Origin: Pseudopithomyces maydicus
Taxonomy: Eukaryota > Ascomycota > Dothideomycetes > Pleosporales > Didymosphaeriaceae
DNA length: 64,000 bases
Reading direction: 5' to 3'
Assembly (NCBI GenBank): GCA_026873275.1
Contig: JANTUC010000011.1
Coordinates: 1 to 64,000, forward strand
Shown: piece by piece, positions 47,164 through 57,584 of the stretch
Numbering within the stretch: the first letter of the stretch is position 1
Layout of the letters: each line of letters opens with the position of its first letter
The notes under the pieces: model-generated
What the model was told of the DNA's origin: nothing
What the model saw: the letters and a program-made list of their open reading frames with translations, nothing else
Databases searched by the model: none
Translations under genes and position numbers: made by a program

Positions 47164-48723
47164 CGTGGAGGGGTAGTGAGGTGGGGTTCGAGATTAGGCT
47201 CCAGCCTTTTTCTATTCAAATGCGCTGCCGTGTAACGTGAAATGAGCCAGTTACATGACAGTACCCTCCCTATCTGTTTATTGCATATAGTCCCACGTGC
47301 AACAGCTTGACACTACTACGATACTTTATAAATATAAAGAATTTACGTGAAATAAAGCCTACTGGTACGCAGACTCGATCTTTGCTATTTAATAGGTATA
47401 TATTTTATATTTTTAGAAAGCGGTAGCAGAGTAGCTAACTAGATAAAAATAGATAATAGATTAAAAACTATTAATTTCTCTTATAATAATTAAAAATAGG
47501 CGTATATAAAGGATTATTAAAAAATGTAGTATTAATTAGTTAAATTATTATTAAATTAAATTAATTATAGTAATTTTTATTTAAGCTTGTAGTTTCTAGC
47601 GTCTTAATACTTTAATACTTTAACTATTCTCTTTTTTAGAGGCTAAGTGTCTTAGTGCTCGCAATAGGACTACGGCACTAAGGCACCTGTGCCTCCATCT
47701 CCATCCATCTCCATCTCCATCTCCATCTCCATCTCCATCTCCATTTGATGGGCATATTTGACCGGGTAGACAGCGTGATGAGAAAAGAGATAGTCCGGGG
47801 AACTGAAAGAATTTCCCTAGCTGTGAGCTGTCAGCTCACTCGGTATCCAACAGACGTATATCTATTCTAACGACGCCATGAGGCGAAAGATCCTTGTCCT
47901 TCATTTTCCACTCATTCTTGTGCTACATAAACGACATCGGAACAACCCACTTAAATGATTCCAATGTATTTTCCCCCATATACCTCGCTTCGCCTTCGGA
48001 AGGTTGCAGGGGAATATTAGAGCTATAAATATCTAGAGGCTGTGATAGCGATCTCACAACTATAGCACTTCGTTTAATGAAGTTAATATATCGGCACTAG
48101 CTGTGCAATCGGAAAGCTCTGAAAAAGCTAGGATGATATACGTAGAAACTAGATTATATCACGTGTTCGAATTAACTAATCGTATCAATCACGTGATTAA
48201 ACGCTATCCATCCATGGATCCATGGATAAATCGACCTTTGGATTGTTCTTTTCTCCACAACACCGCACCTTGGCGAGCAGTGGACCTCGGGAGGAAAAGA
48301 GTATGTGACAAAATATTACAAATTTTTATCAGTGTGGAACGGAAGACTGGAGTTTCATATATGTTAGGATCTCATTACACAATGACTCTGTAAATCTCGT
48401 TTTGTACCTCGGGATAGATTGTTAACATACTGTGAAATTCATTAGGTGTAAAATGCTAATTCCGAATGCTGATTTAATATTTGCTAATAGTATTAGTCAA
48501 AGAACTTTTATAATCTCGGATCGCCCAGGATTTAAAGTGTTGTAGCAGTCACGTGTTGAGTTTCATCTTAACAGCATTGCATGAGACATGCCAAGGCTAG
48601 GATTTTGGCCCCCATGCACCTCCGCTTTACTGCGCGGGGTATTTTCAATCTACTGTCTCCTACGACTTCGCCATCAAACAACAGAGAAACGTAGAGTGCG
48701 CATCATTTACGGTGTTGGAAACA
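47164..48723. other. Intergenic region with a RIP-mutated repeat and microsatellite
   Basis: It contains an AT-rich, TpG-poor stretch (47395-47600) related to the repeat at 21040-21190, a CATCTC hexamer microsatellite (about 47695-47745), and a group of palindromes: AATCACGTGATT (48187-48198), another CACGTG about 30 bp before it, and ATCCATGGATCCATGGAT (48210-48227). An open frame of 96 codons at 48103-48393 shows no recognisable sense and is not called. Confidence 0.6.
47395..47600. repeat. Dispersed repeat, RIP-mutated copy
   Basis: Related to 21040-21190. GTGGCTGACTAGGT there corresponds to GTAGCTAACTAGAT here. Nearly all changes in the core are TpG to TpA, the mark of RIP on the opposite strand. 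Confidence 0.6.
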
Positions 48724-51700
48724 ATGTCAGAATCGACACCACCCACCCCCGAGTGGCAAACAGCTACCGTTCGGCCGGAGCAGTCGCATTTTTACTCAAT
48801 AACCGATGAAGGGGAAAAAGACCTAGTTTTCTCTATCGATATCGGGACAAAGGTATCTGCGTTACACCAACTCAAATGGAGGGCCCGAACAAACACCTGG
48901 TTCAATGATTCGCAGCCGACGAAGTCAGCCTGTGTCAGCAAGCTTGACATTCTATCTGCCACGAGCTTTTCGGACACCCCAGGCAACGCTGTGATTGATC
49001 TCAAATGCGCAGAGGATTGGGGAAGCCAGGATGATTATTTCCTTCGCTAGAGGCATTTCCAGAGCCGCAGCTTGGACTTTGAGCAATTCACTCATTCTGC
49101 GTTAACAGTCCCTGGTATCACGGAGGATATGATGATGGTAGTAGATCAGCTACTATCCAAGGTGAAAAAGGATTACGAGAGAACGTTTGTACATGGAAAA
49201 TATATCGCCCCTTATGGCCTGCGGTGCGACGGGAAGGACGCAGATAATACCGAGAAAGAAGATGTCACGGCTTCGTTTGTTTGCGTGCCTTATTTCTCTT
49301 TCGAGCATCTTGATTCAGAGACAGGAGGTTTTTCCGGCAACGCATCACCCGACCGAAATCCAATGCGTACACTTTATCAATGGCAATTTAATGAAGAAAG
49401 CACCCGAGAAATCGACTCATCTCAAGCCCTGCGTATTGGAGGCGACGGTAATAGAGACAAGTACCTCCATGTACCACACTTTTGGTGCCTCACTTTGGGT
49501 TCCGAAATCATAATAACATCCTGCCATCTCAGTATCGAGCAGTTGATGGCCTCTAACATCAGAAAAGTACCCAAACCAAATGATTTAAAGAGACACGGTA
49601 TGGTTCACGTCAAAGATCCTCATCAAAGACAGTACTTTTTCCCCTTGGAAGATTGCCAGTCGTACTTTGAGCTGGTGGAACTCATATCCACGCAATGTCT
49701 GGAAGACCTTGGCTTTGATATTGATGATTGCGACATCTACCTGAAATCTCAGACGTTATTAACTGCATCTCTGTGGATCGATGTGACTTCACGCGACATT
49801 CCGACACTAATTCCCATCACCGTGGTGGACAAATCGGCAGATGCAAAGAGACTGCTCATCACAGGTGTGGACGAGGATTCGCATACCACAAGCTCATCAA
49901 GTAATGATGAAGACGATCTGAGAGAAAGAAGATCATTGAAAGTGGCACAGCAAGGCTGGTTGATACGAACAGAAGATTATGAGGAAGACAGGGGCCGCCA
50001 TAGGACCACAATATCAAGACAAAAAAGAGATGACTCTAGACGGACAGGGACAACTCACAGCACTCCGGCACAGTTAAAAGCGATTAAAAGGCTCAATAAA
50101 GTTGGTTTGATTGTTAACGACCCAGATTCATTGGCAAGGGAAAATGTTGAGGGTCCTAATGCGAAGGCAACGGTGCAGATGTATAGGCCAGCCCCAAAAG
50201 AAGATCAAGGTGATACGAAAGAGGGTAATGCAGTTCCGCTAGTACAGGATGAAACTGGAAATAACAAATCTTCCACAACCAACTCCCCAGGAACGAACGC
50301 ATCCGCGAATAAGCCCGCAGGACCTGAGAACCAAAACAGTACAGATAGACCGACACAACCAGATTTCGTGGTTCGCATTAAGCCCTTTTTCATGTGGGAC
50401 CTTGAAGAGAGTCTAGGAAAGAAAAGTTCAGGTAGGAATACGATATCGACTGAAGATTTGGCAGGGCTCGATCAGATCATGTCTTCACTGGAGTGGAAAC
50501 TGCAAGGCAAAGATCCGACTGCCACCTTAGACACAACCGAATACAGCGTGGAAAATGAATTCATGTCGGGCAGACCCTACTACGAGACGGATGGGATGAG
50601 TTTGTCTCATCTAAAAGATTTGGAGGCCAATATGACGAAGAAGTACATTGTTCAACAGAATCTCCGTTCTCATCACCAATCCAAACATGGAACACCTTCA
50701 GACACTATCGGAGGTCAATCAAATCATGCTGAAACCACTCAAAATGCGCATAATATGGGATCTTCAGAGGAACACGAGTCTGAAATCTACACATCGGTTG
50801 AACGTCTTACTCGCCTCACTCAGAATATAATCTCATGCTTTGCACCCATAGCATACGATCATGAGCTGATGAAGAAGCTTTGGGGGCTTTATGTTCATTT
50901 ATCCGTGTAGGTTACCCTACCCTAAAAGGTACAGTTAGCGGGTCTAATCAAATCTTTCTCAGCTATATACCCCGGACTCTTCCCAGCAGCGTTCAGAATC
51001 GAATCATAGCACGCGAAACGACTATATGATACGCTTTGTACTACCTGAAGACGCTGCTAAAGATCGCATACCCATTCCTTTGAAGGAGTACAGAGATTGC
51101 CCAGATTGCCAGTCGTCGAAGATTTACAATTCAAAGGACGCAGCTCTGCAGCACCTATCTTCGGAGCATTACGGCAAACGCAACTTTTCCGAAATGGAGA
51201 GAGTTGCTCTCGCTAATTGTATTGATAGTAGATGGGAAGCTACGAAGCAGTACAAAACAAGGAAGGTACGTGATCATGTCGTGCGCGTGGTAAGAGTCAT
51301 CCAAAAGTTTCATACTAGGCTTCACGACATGGTTGAGGCTTTAACAAACCTAGAGAAAGATGGGAAAGATATTTCCATATCGACTGGTCTTCCCAGTACT
51401 CTTGTGACAGCTTTCGAAGTGCTATCCACGTTTCTCCTAGCGGCAGGTCGTGTCATGCCGTTGATGGAAAACCGCTTTTCCAATTGGACCGCTCCTGGGG
51501 ACTCTTACCGGTTCGATAATCTCTTTGAAAATGCTATGAACGGCTATAATGCTTTTGTGCTGCATCGGGGATTCAGAGCAGAGTTTGCATTGACCAATGC
51601 TATGAGAGATATTATCCGCCTGATCCGAACAGGAACCACGTCGGCAAAAGTCAACTATGTCGCAGCAGGCTCGGAACACATTGCAATGGTGCTAATCAAT

Positions 51701-52700
51701 TCCATCATCCTGCGCAGTGTGAACGAAAAGGACAGCGTAGTGGACTTGTATTCGCGCCAGACATCCCGCTTAGTGTGTTCTTTCCTTCCAACTATAAGTG
51801 GATTTCAGTTTCTAATCTCTGGACTTTCTAGCATTATCAAGTTTTTCATCGTCCACCACGACGTCATCTTATAGAGGATATACATACCCTTCAATCAGAA
51901 GGAGACACGTACCGCAAAATCCTCCGTGCGCAAAGATCTGCTTTGCATGACTATTCTTTCAACAGTTATTGGGCTTCATTTCGAGTCGCAACAAAATCGC
52001 GTAAGTCTGTCTCGATTTTTTTAGCAAATTTTGGGAAATGGCGATACTTCACCAAGCTATCATGAACTTGAACTTTGAAGATCTGCACATGCACTCGTTC
52101 GAAAATTTGTGGAGTCTTTGTCCCCACCGAAGCCATCAGAATCCCCTATTTACTTTTGTTGAATACGAATCACAGTGTATTAGGTTATTGGGCATAGCTG
52201 TGGGTATGATATTCGCTAATTTTTATAATGATTCAGGGGTTGAATTTAGAGATTTTGAAGATCCTCTAAGGGTAATATCCAACTCCGAAATTGATAAACA
52301 ACTTCGAAAGTTGAGAGAGATTGAATACCGGCTAGATACGCTGGAATCTAAGGCGCGCTTCAGGATCGAGCTACTAGAAGAAGACAACAGCAAAGCCATA
52401 TTTGTTTTTACCTTTGTAACCGCGGTGTTTCTACCGTTGTCTTTCATCACGAGTTATCTTGGTATGAACACTGCGGATATCCGAGATATGTCGAATTCCC
52501 AGGCGACGTTCTGGATTGTAGCGGTACCTGTTACCATCGCAGTGGTCTCTGTCGCTATGTTTGTGGCCTACAAGGGCGACACTGTACGAGAGTATTTTTC
52601 GGGGCACAGGCATAACTTCAGACTTCGGGGCCAAGGGCGGAAAAATATCTCACCTAAAAGGGATGCGGGTGAGCGTTTACCGCAAAAACTTTCTGTTTGA
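48724..52700 (+). pseudogene. CorA-like (GMN motif) membrane protein gene with in-frame stop
   Basis: Four exons (48724-50904, 50963-51772, 51832-52000, 52057-52700) join with agreeing phases to 1267 codons plus stop. The frame is interrupted at codon 109 by TAG (49048-49050), with matching protein sense on both sides in the same frame. No phase-keeping intron convincingly removes it. The C-terminus has two membrane helices (AIFVFTFVTAVFLPLSFIT and FWIVAVPVTIAVVSVAMFVA) with the CorA signature GMNT between, as in fungal Mg2+-transporter-like proteins. The long N-terminal part (about 1-1050) is hydrophilic, with a Ser/Thr/Asn-rich linker near 400-440. A TGG-to-TAG change would fit a RIP-type transition. 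It could be a true nonsense allele, a read error or a downstream start. The last intron uses an ACCAAG acceptor because the nearer TTTAG would leave only 24 bp. Confidence 0.75.
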
Positions 52701-53458
52701 GGATTTCTATGATTCCTGAGATTCGGATATGCAGAATGGAAGATACAGTGTTCAGCCTTCGCATTGTAGGTATAGAATATTTTATTTCTATCAATTGACA
52801 TTGCTCAATCACATGTATAGAATAAAGTCAATTCTACGACTACTCTGATTAAAGTCACCAGTTGACGCCATGCTCCCGCTAAAAATCTTTAGGACGTTAG
52901 AATAGTCGCCTATTGCACGGGATTACGTAACGGGAACTGGTTGCGATTCAGACGCTGAACGCGCGACGCTAGATTTACGACGTCTTCCATCAGACTTTAT
53001 GGGATTCTACCAAGTAATAGGATTGCATTTGGTAATCGCTGCAGCTTGTGTTCTAGATATACTGCGCAAAGAGGCACCGCCTGGGAGATACGATAAGGGT
53101 AGCCGGACACCAGGAGGGCACATCACACCTTCCCAACGGCACTGGGCAGAACTTCCGACGACTCAGTCTATTAAAAAATGACGCCTTGAGGTGATGGAAC
53201 ATTCTATATGTCGAACAAGAGAAACAAAACCGAATGACATTTGGCAAGGTTGAATCCCTCTTCAGCGATGCTGGTGATGGATTCGATCGTGACAGGTCAG
53301 CAAGAAATGCAGCGATGGAGTTTCGAGAGCCTCAAAGAAAGTATAGACAACCCGAGTTATTCTACAATCGCAGTATGTTTACGAGGATCTTATCAATCTG
53401 ATATATGGGCTAGCTAGATTATTCACAGTTACCAAACACAAGTCCAACATCGACAACC
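52701..53458. other. Intergenic region, possible missed 5' exon
   Basis: No certain gene. In-frame sequence just upstream of the ATG at 53459 continues Ser/Thr/Pro-rich (LPNTSPTSTT) back to a CACAG acceptor-like site near 53428, so the next gene may have an upstream exon here. A hydrophobic MGFYQVIGLHLVIAAACVLD at 52999 looks like a signal peptide, but could not be joined with confidence. Confidence 0.4.
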
Positions 53459-53878
53459 ATGTTCTCTACGGCAATTTCTATGCCCTCTACGGCAAGTTCA
53501 GTACTGCCAGCTACAAGCTCTACTGGGCTATCGTCTGATAATCCTTCATCTAAAACGCAAGAAAATAATACGTCCGGGCTCCGGAAGGGTGAGATAGCAG
53601 GGATTGTACTATCCGCTAGTCTTGCTGTTCTTGCTTTCGCAATTCTTATTCTTTTCTGGTCAAAACACAAGAAGAAACGAACAAACCACGTTTCTATGCC
53701 CGAGATGGCAAATCCAGCAGTAAACCACGATATTCGGATCGTTGGTGATATAACGCCAGCCAAGATAGAGCTGGCTGATCATTCACGCGCAGAGATGCCA
53801 GTCAATCCAGATGCTGTAGAGATGCCATCAAGTGTCCCCCTCCGCAAAATGAAGGTTGGGAACACTTCTTTTCAATAG
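53459..53878 (+). CDS. Small single-pass membrane protein, 5' end uncertain
   Basis: An open frame of 139 codons. A Ser/Thr-rich N-terminal part (residues 1-42) is followed by one membrane helix (about 46-68, IAGIVLSASLAVLAFAILILFW), the positive stop-transfer KHKKKR, and a 65-residue cytosolic tail. This is the build of fungal Mid2/WSC-like wall-sensor or other S/T-rich type I proteins, which normally carry a signal peptide. None is present here, so an upstream exon is probably missing. No catalytic domain is seen and the function is unknown. Confidence 0.5.
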   Translation: MFSTAISMPSTASSVLPATSSTGLSSDNPSSKTQENNTSGLRKGEIAGIVLSASLAVLAFAILILFWSKHKKKRTNHVSMPEMANPAVNHDIRIVGDITPAKIELADHSRAEMPVNPDAVEMPSSVPLRKMKVGNTSFQ

Positions 53879-54450
53879 GCCATGGCTAGAACAGTCTGTT
53901 AGGTAATGGACACAATATACTACGTTATTGCGTTTTGACAAGAACAGCCACCGCATACATACAGAAATGCGAAAAAGCGCAAGAAGACGTACCTTCTGTG
54001 CAAGCTAATAGCTCTTCTCTCTAGGATTAACTGCAAGTCCAAGTACAACAAAGAGAATAGTTTGACCGCACAGGTCACAGGGTTGTATATGATGGATTCG
54101 ATGACCTGGGATGTTCCGTTAGGAACAACCATTTAAGAACTTTTCCCAGCCGCAAGACTGTTGATACCTTTGCGCCAGTACCAACAGCTGACAACAGTCT
54201 CGATCCATCTCTGCCAAAATCCACTAAACTTGATGATGCTGACTCCATCAGAAGATAATGGGTGGCTGTGCAAAGCGCAGCAGACGCCGATTGGCTCCTG
54301 GTGGACTGACTCGCGTGGGGCCAATAGAAGATGATGATACCCCGTCGGTCTCCCAAAGTCATTGAGGCTGAGGTTGTAACTTACACCCTTCCATGCATGT
54401 ACATATATGGCGGGCATCGACCTGTAACCTCGCGCTGCACTGCCGCGAAA

Positions 54451-55173
54451 ATGACTGAAGAAAATCATTCACCCCCGCCACTCATACCCTTCCACACGAC
54501 ACGTCATCGCGGGTGGGACGCGATAGAGCACGCGCTACACCGCCGCGGAAACGAATGGTACGTGGTGTTGACGCGCGGCTACGGCATGGCTTATTCGCGA
54601 TGTGTTGGGCAGATCTCCTCGCCTGAGGAGTCTTCATCTTCATCTCCACCTTCGTCCTGGATGGTGAAAAAGAGAGCCAGCGCAACGCATGACCCGCCAT
54701 CTTCCAATCCCCATCTCAATCCTCGGTTCTGGCTCAGAGACGGAAGGGACTTCGAACCCAGCTATTTCGGGTCCGAACTTCTGGATTTCGACACACTGTT
54801 CAGCACCGAGCCGCGGGTGCTCGCTGATACGGGGATGAGGCGGACCAGGAAGTGCGGCGAGAAAGATGTAGAGGAGCGATTTGTGGAGGTGATTGTCAAG
54901 GAAGAGGGGATATCTCAGCGGTGTGCGACGTGTGGGGAATGGGAGAGCACTTATCACTGCAGTGCCCGGCATCAGAAGGTTGGAGAGGATGGGGACGGCA
55001 TGCCCATTTACTGGTGTGGGGTGAGTTTGCACGAAGGGGGTGAATGGGTAATTGGATTGCTGACGAATGTAGAATTGCTCGAGAACACGCCCGAGGTTGA
55101 ATGTGTATTGGTGGTACAAACCGAAGAACCTACCTCACGCTGTCTACTTTTGATTGTAGATGAATGGGGTTAG
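54451..55173 (+). CDS. Hypothetical protein
   Basis: The open frame starts at 54331, but the Met at 54451 (MTEENHSPPPLIPF) is the likelier start, giving 240 residues. No known domain was recognised. The middle has a CATCGEWESTYHC stretch that could hold a metal, and the composition (Trp, charged residues, Ser-rich insert at about residues 55-70) is protein-like rather than random. It lies alone between the small membrane protein and the thioesterase gene, converging with the latter. Moderate doubt that it is a gene. Confidence 0.45.
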   Translation: MTEENHSPPPLIPFHTTRHRGWDAIEHALHRRGNEWYVVLTRGYGMAYSRCVGQISSPEESSSSSPPSSWMVKKRASATHDPPSSNPHLNPRFWLRDGRDFEPSYFGSELLDFDTLFSTEPRVLADTGMRRTRKCGEKDVEERFVEVIVKEEGISQRCATCGEWESTYHCSARHQKVGEDGDGMPIYWCGVSLHEGGEWVIGLLTNVELLENTPEVECVLVVQTEEPTSRCLLLIVDEWG

Positions 55174-55593
55174 TCGCTGTGCCGAGGCATCGTTCTAGAG
55201 GACAAAAGAAAAATTTACAGAGATCGACTAAATGCATTTCTGGTAACCGGCAGACAGAAAAGCTCCGGTGCAATGACGTGTTCCAATAGAAGGATTTCAA
55301 AGGTTGCTAGAATAATAGTAGAGAGTAAGATTTAGAGCTTGAAATTAATAACTAGTATAAGAGATATTAGAACAAGAGAGTAGGAGCATTATATACCCTT
55401 GAATAATACTGGAGGTAAATAAAATCTCTCGAGATATCTTACCTACCTAACTAGAATATATTTCTATCCCTACACATCTTCTTCCTATCCAACGCACTCG
55501 ACCTTTCTACACCTATCTATCTTCACCCCTCGTAACTCTCGTATTTGCAAACCAAAGACTTAAAATTGCGCTATCCAACCTCCCCCCACCCGC
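55174..55593. other. Intergenic stretch
   Basis: 3' sequence of two convergent genes, AT-rich at 55300-55440. No feature seen. Confidence 0.5.
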
Positions 55594-56808
55594 TCAGAGA
55601 TTCGTCCCCCCCACCGACGCCTTCCCATGCTCACACGTATAGCAAATCTTCCCATCCGGCGTCTCCAACCTCATCACCCCCGCCGTCTGCGCCAGCCTCT
55701 TCCCCAAGTGCACGACGTGACTCTCGACGAACACTTTGGTGCCCACGGGCGCGGGGCGCAGATATGTGCAGTTTAGCGTTCTGCTGACGTGGCCCTGGTG
55801 CGGGAGTGTTAATTTTTGTAGTGGAAGGGAGAGATGGGGGGGGGGGGGAGGGGGTTCGGTTGGGGAGAGGGGGAAGGGGTGGGTGGAATCTTGATGGGGA
55901 TGGGATGACGGAGAAGGAAGGAAGGAAGGAAGGAAGGAGGTAAGGTCTTACCCAGACCTTGAGCATATCGGTGTATGTACTTACTGCGGAGGAGTTAGCG
56001 GGTTTCTTCTCTTCTTCTTCTTCTTCTTCTTCTTCTTCTTCTTCTTTATAATCTCTCTCTCTCTCTTTCTCTCCCTCTTCTCGCACCACATCCACCACGC
56101 ACCCCCAACCCACCAACCCAAAACAACTCTTTCTTCTTTCCTTCTTCCCACTTTCCGTAAAAAAGCCAACTCAAAACCAACCCTCACCCTCACTCTCACT
56201 CTCAAACCAAAAGTCAAAGAATATAAAAAAAAAAAAAACATACCCGCATCCCAAAACCCCTCCCCACTAGCCGCCATAATCGCGGTGCTCGTCGCCATGT
56301 CGAAGATGAGGGCCACCGCGCCGCCGTGCAGGTTCCCCGTCATGTTGCACAGCTCCTCGGTGACGGTGAAGCTGAACAGCGTGCGCGCATTGTGCGGGTT
56401 GGAGGGCGAGGGGTCGAAGGTGACGGACTCGAGGGAGAGCAGTTTTGGGATCTGCGCGTCGTGCCCTGTGTAGCCTTCTGCGGTCGCGGATTGGCTTACT
56501 GTGAGCTGGGTGGGGTGGGTTGGTTAGTTAGTTGGGTGGGTAGGTGGGGATGGGGATGGGGATGGGGATGGGGATGGGAATTGGGATGAGCATGGGGAGG
56601 GAAGGGAAGGGGGAGGAAGAGGGGGAGGGAGTCATGTATGGGGTGGACGATGTTTTTTTGGGGGAAGGGGGGGGGGGGCGAGAGACAGAGTATGGATGGA
56701 TATGTGTACAGCTCAAGGGAAAGACATCTCAACTACATACCCAATTTTGCACGCGCTCGAGCGGAGACCCCTTTTCGGCAGCTCGTACTTATGTTTCGGC
56801 GCCGCCAT
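55594..56808 (-). CDS. PaaI/HGG-type hotdog thioesterase, frame break in exon 1
   Basis: Four exons (56808-56741, 56505-56244, 55983-55952, 55794-55594), about 187 residues. The hotdog thioesterase motif LHGGAVALIFDMATSTAI is in exon 2, and LNCTYLRPAPVGTKVFVES with HLGKRLA in exon 4, as in acyl-CoA thioesterase 13-like fungal proteins. It would hydrolyse acyl-CoA, substrate unknown. The frame from the ATG at 56808 and the frame of PLERVQNW differ by one base at the C4T4 run 56768-56775. Exon 1 is 68 nt where phase needs 69. The three introns are long for this window (235, 260 and 157 bp), and each is filled with a simple repeat. It does not belong to the polyketide cluster by position. Confidence 0.75.
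56010..56046. repeat. (TTC)n microsatellite in thioesterase intron 2
   Basis: About 12 TTC units, followed by a CT-rich stretch. The same intron has an A14 run at 56225-56238 next to its 5' splice site. Confidence 0.9.
56546..56578. repeat. (GGGGAT)n microsatellite in thioesterase intron 1
   Basis: Five GGGGAT units. On the other strand the units read ATCCCC, and both strands are G/C-skewed. Confidence 0.9.
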
Positions 56809-57584
56809 TTCAAACGCGACGCTGAGAGTTGGGTCGGAAACGGGTGAACGAAGGGGGTGTGGTGTGGTGTGGTGATTAATCGAGTGCTATCTATCTAGTC
56901 TAGATGGTGTTGTTGTACCTCGGCACTTGGGGCGGGTCCTTTCTGGGTTGGGTTAGAGCGCTGGCGCTAGAGCTTGCTGTGGTAGACTAGTGTGCTGCGT
57001 GGTGCGCGCCGTGCTGGCTTACGTGCATGGGAGTAGAGGGACTAGTGTGCATGTTGGGGGGGGGGGGGGGGGGTGCAGAGCTTATCTTCTCTCATGGGAA
57101 AGTGTGCGGATATTACACGTGGAGGCGGGAGAGCGATGATCTAGAGGATATGGATGAGCAACCAGGTGCGCAGTTCGGCTCCGAATGTTGAGGCAGGCGC
57201 GAATCGGCTTCCATGGCTCAGTGTAGTCAGTCATTGCAAGAGGTTGCAGTAAGGTAAGTCAACAGGGTAGGGCAACACGAATCTCGTATCAGCGTCCACC
57301 TTGCACAATGTTGATCGCAGTTGCCTTGCGCCTTGCCTTTTTGAACATTGATCGTAGGAACTGTCGTGATTTACACACCGATGTAAGAGAACACGAATTT
57401 GTCATTCCCCCAAGTTAAAGCCAAGCTGGTGAGAAGATTGCGCATGATCTATGATTGGTAGGTAGTATACATTTTCCATGCCATAATTCCATCTTGAGCC
57501 GTTACGGTGCTCTCGTTCTATATGTATAATACATAAAATCTTTACACTAATTTTACAACAGGGTATACCGTACATGTATTCATC
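56809..57584. other. Intergenic region with G18 tract
   Basis: This holds the upstream region of the thioesterase and the 3' flank of ATP25. An uninterrupted run of 18 G lies at 57056-57073. No gene was seen. Confidence 0.6.

Noticed and set aside
48103..48393. Open frame of 96 codons
   Set aside because: No domain, signal or codon pattern supports it, and it lies in a repeat-bearing intergenic region.
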